7,706 nucleotides of DNA, from contig NVTL01000001.1 of the NCBI GenBank assembly GCA_002401565.1, positions 51,959 to 59,664 of the forward strand. The letters are read 5' to 3'. Made by a program: the position numbers and the translations under genes. Positions 6,318 to 7,706 of this stretch are shown piece after piece. The notes beneath the pieces are model-generated. The model saw only the letters and a list, made by a program, of their open reading frames with translations, had not been told where the DNA came from and made no database searches. Positions within the stretch are counted from its first letter, which is position 1, and each line of letters opens with the position of its first letter. The stretch is from Rhodospirillaceae bacterium (GTDB lineage: Bacteria > Pseudomonadota > Alphaproteobacteria > Rhodospirillales > Magnetovibrionaceae).

Positions 6318-7369
6318 TGGGGGAATTCAAAATTGCGCACAATCGTCCTCTGATCACGTCACAGGATCAAGCCGCTGTACAGGCGGTTTTGCAATCTGGT
6401 TGGATTGCTGAGGGACCCGCAGTGCACGCGCTGGAAAAGTCGTTTTGCGCCTTAAACGGCGGCGGAGCCGCAACGGCGGTTTCGTCGGGCACAGCAGCCC
6501 TATTTTTGGCTTTGCATGGCCTAGACATCGGTGTGGGTCATAAGGTGGCCGTGCCGACGTATGCCTGTTCGGCATTGTTGAACGCGGTCAAAATGACGGG
6601 CGGCGAACCCGTTCTTGTAGACGTGCGCCCGGACGACTTTACCATCGATGCGGACGCGTTGGCTAACCTGCAAGTGGACGCGGCAATCGCCGTGCATACC
6701 TTTGGGGCCAGTGCAGACGTGGCAGCCTTGCAGGCCCACACGCCGGTGGTCATTGAGGACTGTTGCCAGTCTTTGGGGGGAGGACAGGGGAAGCTGGGGG
6801 CTGCGGCAATCTATTCCTTCTACGCCACCAAGGTGATTACCGGTGGGCAGGGCGGACTGGTGTGGGATGCACAAGGGCATGTGGCCGAACGGGCTCGGGA
6901 TTACCGGGAATTTGATTGCCGGAAATCCTATGTGCCGCGATTTAATTATCAGCTTACCGACATTCAAGCGGCAATGGTCAACAGCCAATTTGCACGTCTT
7001 GACACCATTCGCGAACGCCGCCAGACAATTCATGCCCGCTATACAGCGGCCGCGTCGACGATGCTGGTCGCGGGATGGGGGGTGCAGGCCGGGGTGGCCG
7101 CCGCCGAGCATTTGCCTTACCGCTTTGTCTTGATTGCGCCGGATGAGCCCGCCCGTGATGCGTTGCAACGTGCGATGGGGGAAGCTGGAGTGCAGACCAT
7201 CGTGCCGGTGGAACGCTTTGAGTTGCTGCATAACTATTTAGAATTAACGCCCGAGCAGTTTCCCGTTGCGGAGCGTCTAGCGCGGACCACTTTGTCCATT
7301 CCATTGTACCCTGGATTATCGGACGATAAGATCGATCATGTGTGTCGGGCATTGGAGAAAACATTGTGA
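6317..7369 (+). CDS. DegT/DnrJ/EryC1/StrS-family PLP sugar aminotransferase
   Basis: A 350-residue fold-type I aminotransferase that would convert a keto-sugar, usually nucleotide-linked, to an amino sugar using PLP and an amino donor such as glutamate. Visible: GPAVHALE (33-40), SSGTAAL (56-62, cofactor phosphate contact), the PxYxCSALLNAV region (80-91), IEDCCQSLG (146-154, Asp148 pairing with the PLP ring nitrogen), YSFYATKVITGGQGG (166-180) with Lys172 as the Schiff-base lysine, and FNYQLTDIQAAM (209-220). Slightly shorter than the usual 360-400. ATG 6317 overlaps the preceding TGA by one base and follows GGAGGAG; GTG 6314 is possible but too close to that site. Base composition is clearly more GC-rich than on either side. 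It could be a PseC/LegC-type enzyme for the nonulosonate or make another 3- or 4-amino sugar for the formyltransferase. Family call is firm. Confidence 0.92.
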   Translation: MGEFKIAHNRPLITSQDQAAVQAVLQSGWIAEGPAVHALEKSFCALNGGGAATAVSSGTAALFLALHGLDIGVGHKVAVPTYACSALLNAVKMTGGEPVLVDVRPDDFTIDADALANLQVDAAIAVHTFGASADVAALQAHTPVVIEDCCQSLGGGQGKLGAAAIYSFYATKVITGGQGGLVWDAQGHVAERARDYREFDCRKSYVPRFNYQLTDIQAAMVNSQFARLDTIRERRQTIHARYTAAASTMLVAGWGVQAGVAAAEHLPYRFVLIAPDEPARDALQRAMGEAGVQTIVPVERFELLHNYLELTPEQFPVAERLARTTLSIPLYPGLSDDKIDHVCRALEKTL

Positions 7370-7706
7370 TTTTGACCGCTCATCAACCCGTATATTTGCC
7401 TTGGTTAGGCCTGTTTCATAAGATTGCCCTTGCGGATCATTTTATTTCGTTTGATCAGGTACAATTTGTGCCCAAGGATTGGATCAGTAGAAATCAGATT
7501 TTAACCCCCAAAGGCCCGATTTGGCTATCGGTGCCGTGTGAAAAAAAAGGGCGGTTCGACAGCACGATTAGCCAAACTCTGATTGTAAACAACAGCAATT
7601 GGGGGCGAAAACATTGGAACAGCATCCAATTTAATTATGCGAAAGCAAAGTTTTTCAAAAAATATGCCGACTTCTTGGAAGATACCTATCAGCGCGAATG
7701 GACGCT
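7366..7706 (+). CDS. WbqC-like protein, N-terminal 113 codons (partial)
   Basis: An open frame starts at GTG 7366, overlapping the aminotransferase stop as GTGA, with GGAG 8 nt upstream (7354-7357). It runs off the right edge. The N-terminus MILTAHQPVYLPWLG (1-15), then HKIALADHFISFDQVQF (18-34), RNQILTP (42-48), IWLSVPC (52-58) and NSNWGRKHW (76-84), match the WbqC family: HQPxYLPWLG, K-I-x-x-AD-x-F, D-x-V-Q-F, RN, WL-x-VP and W-x-x-KH. WbqC-like genes are common in O-antigen and capsule loci, often beside aminotransferases; their reaction is not well established. Composition falls back to AT-rich toward the edge (19 of 60 G+C in 7621-7680 by hand count). The C-terminal part is not visible. 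Family call is confident, function not assigned. Confidence 0.82.
   Translation, partial: MILTAHQPVYLPWLGLFHKIALADHFISFDQVQFVPKDWISRNQILTPKGPIWLSVPCEKKGRFDSTISQTLIVNNSNWGRKHWNSIQFNYAKAKFFKKYADFLEDTYQREWT

Noticed and set aside
6521..7231. A 236-codon open frame on the minus strand inside the aminotransferase gene
   Set aside because: High GC lengthens antisense frames; the translation is His/Arg-rich and low in order, while the plus strand encodes every DegT motif.

Overview
The window reads as part of a surface-glycan (flagellin, capsule or O-antigen) locus of a Gram-negative bacterium, centred on a nonulosonic (sialic-acid-like) acid pathway. Moderate base composition, GTG starts, densely overlapping genes and the gene repertoire suggest a proteobacterium, perhaps a marine alphaproteobacterium. 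That placement is inference; no RNA gene or taxonomic marker is present.

Layout. Two genes face left at the start: a TylF-type SAM methyltransferase (369-1127) and, 2 nt downstream of it, the first 122 codons of a probable phytanoyl-CoA-dioxygenase-like Fe(II)/2-oxoglutarate oxygenase running off the left edge. A 161-base divergent region (1128-1288) carries a fair sigma70-like promoter for the leftward pair. Rightward, eight genes run to the right edge: SpsF-type cytidylyltransferase, PseG/SpsG-type UDP-sugar hydrolase, NeuB/SpsE-type synthase, two consecutive SAM methyltransferases, a formyltransferase-fold protein, a DegT/DnrJ/EryC1-type PLP aminotransferase, and a truncated WbqC-like protein. 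From the synthase onward the genes touch or overlap, so translational coupling is likely. No stretch over 300 bases lacks a gene.

How they may work together (inference). The hydrolase frees a di-N-acylated 6-deoxyhexose from UDP, the synthase condenses it with phosphoenolpyruvate to a nine-carbon acid, and the SpsF protein activates the product with CTP. The methyltransferases, formyltransferase, aminotransferase and possibly the leftward methyltransferase/oxygenase would decorate this or a neighbouring sugar. Early steps (dehydratase/epimerase, N-acetyltransferase) and the glycosyltransferase are not in the window. The hydrolase is Pse-type while the synthase has a Neu/Leg-type signature, so the exact acid cannot be named. 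The aminotransferase gene is visibly more GC-rich than its neighbours and may be a separately acquired piece.

I found no tRNA, rRNA, CRISPR array, insertion sequence or convincing terminator.
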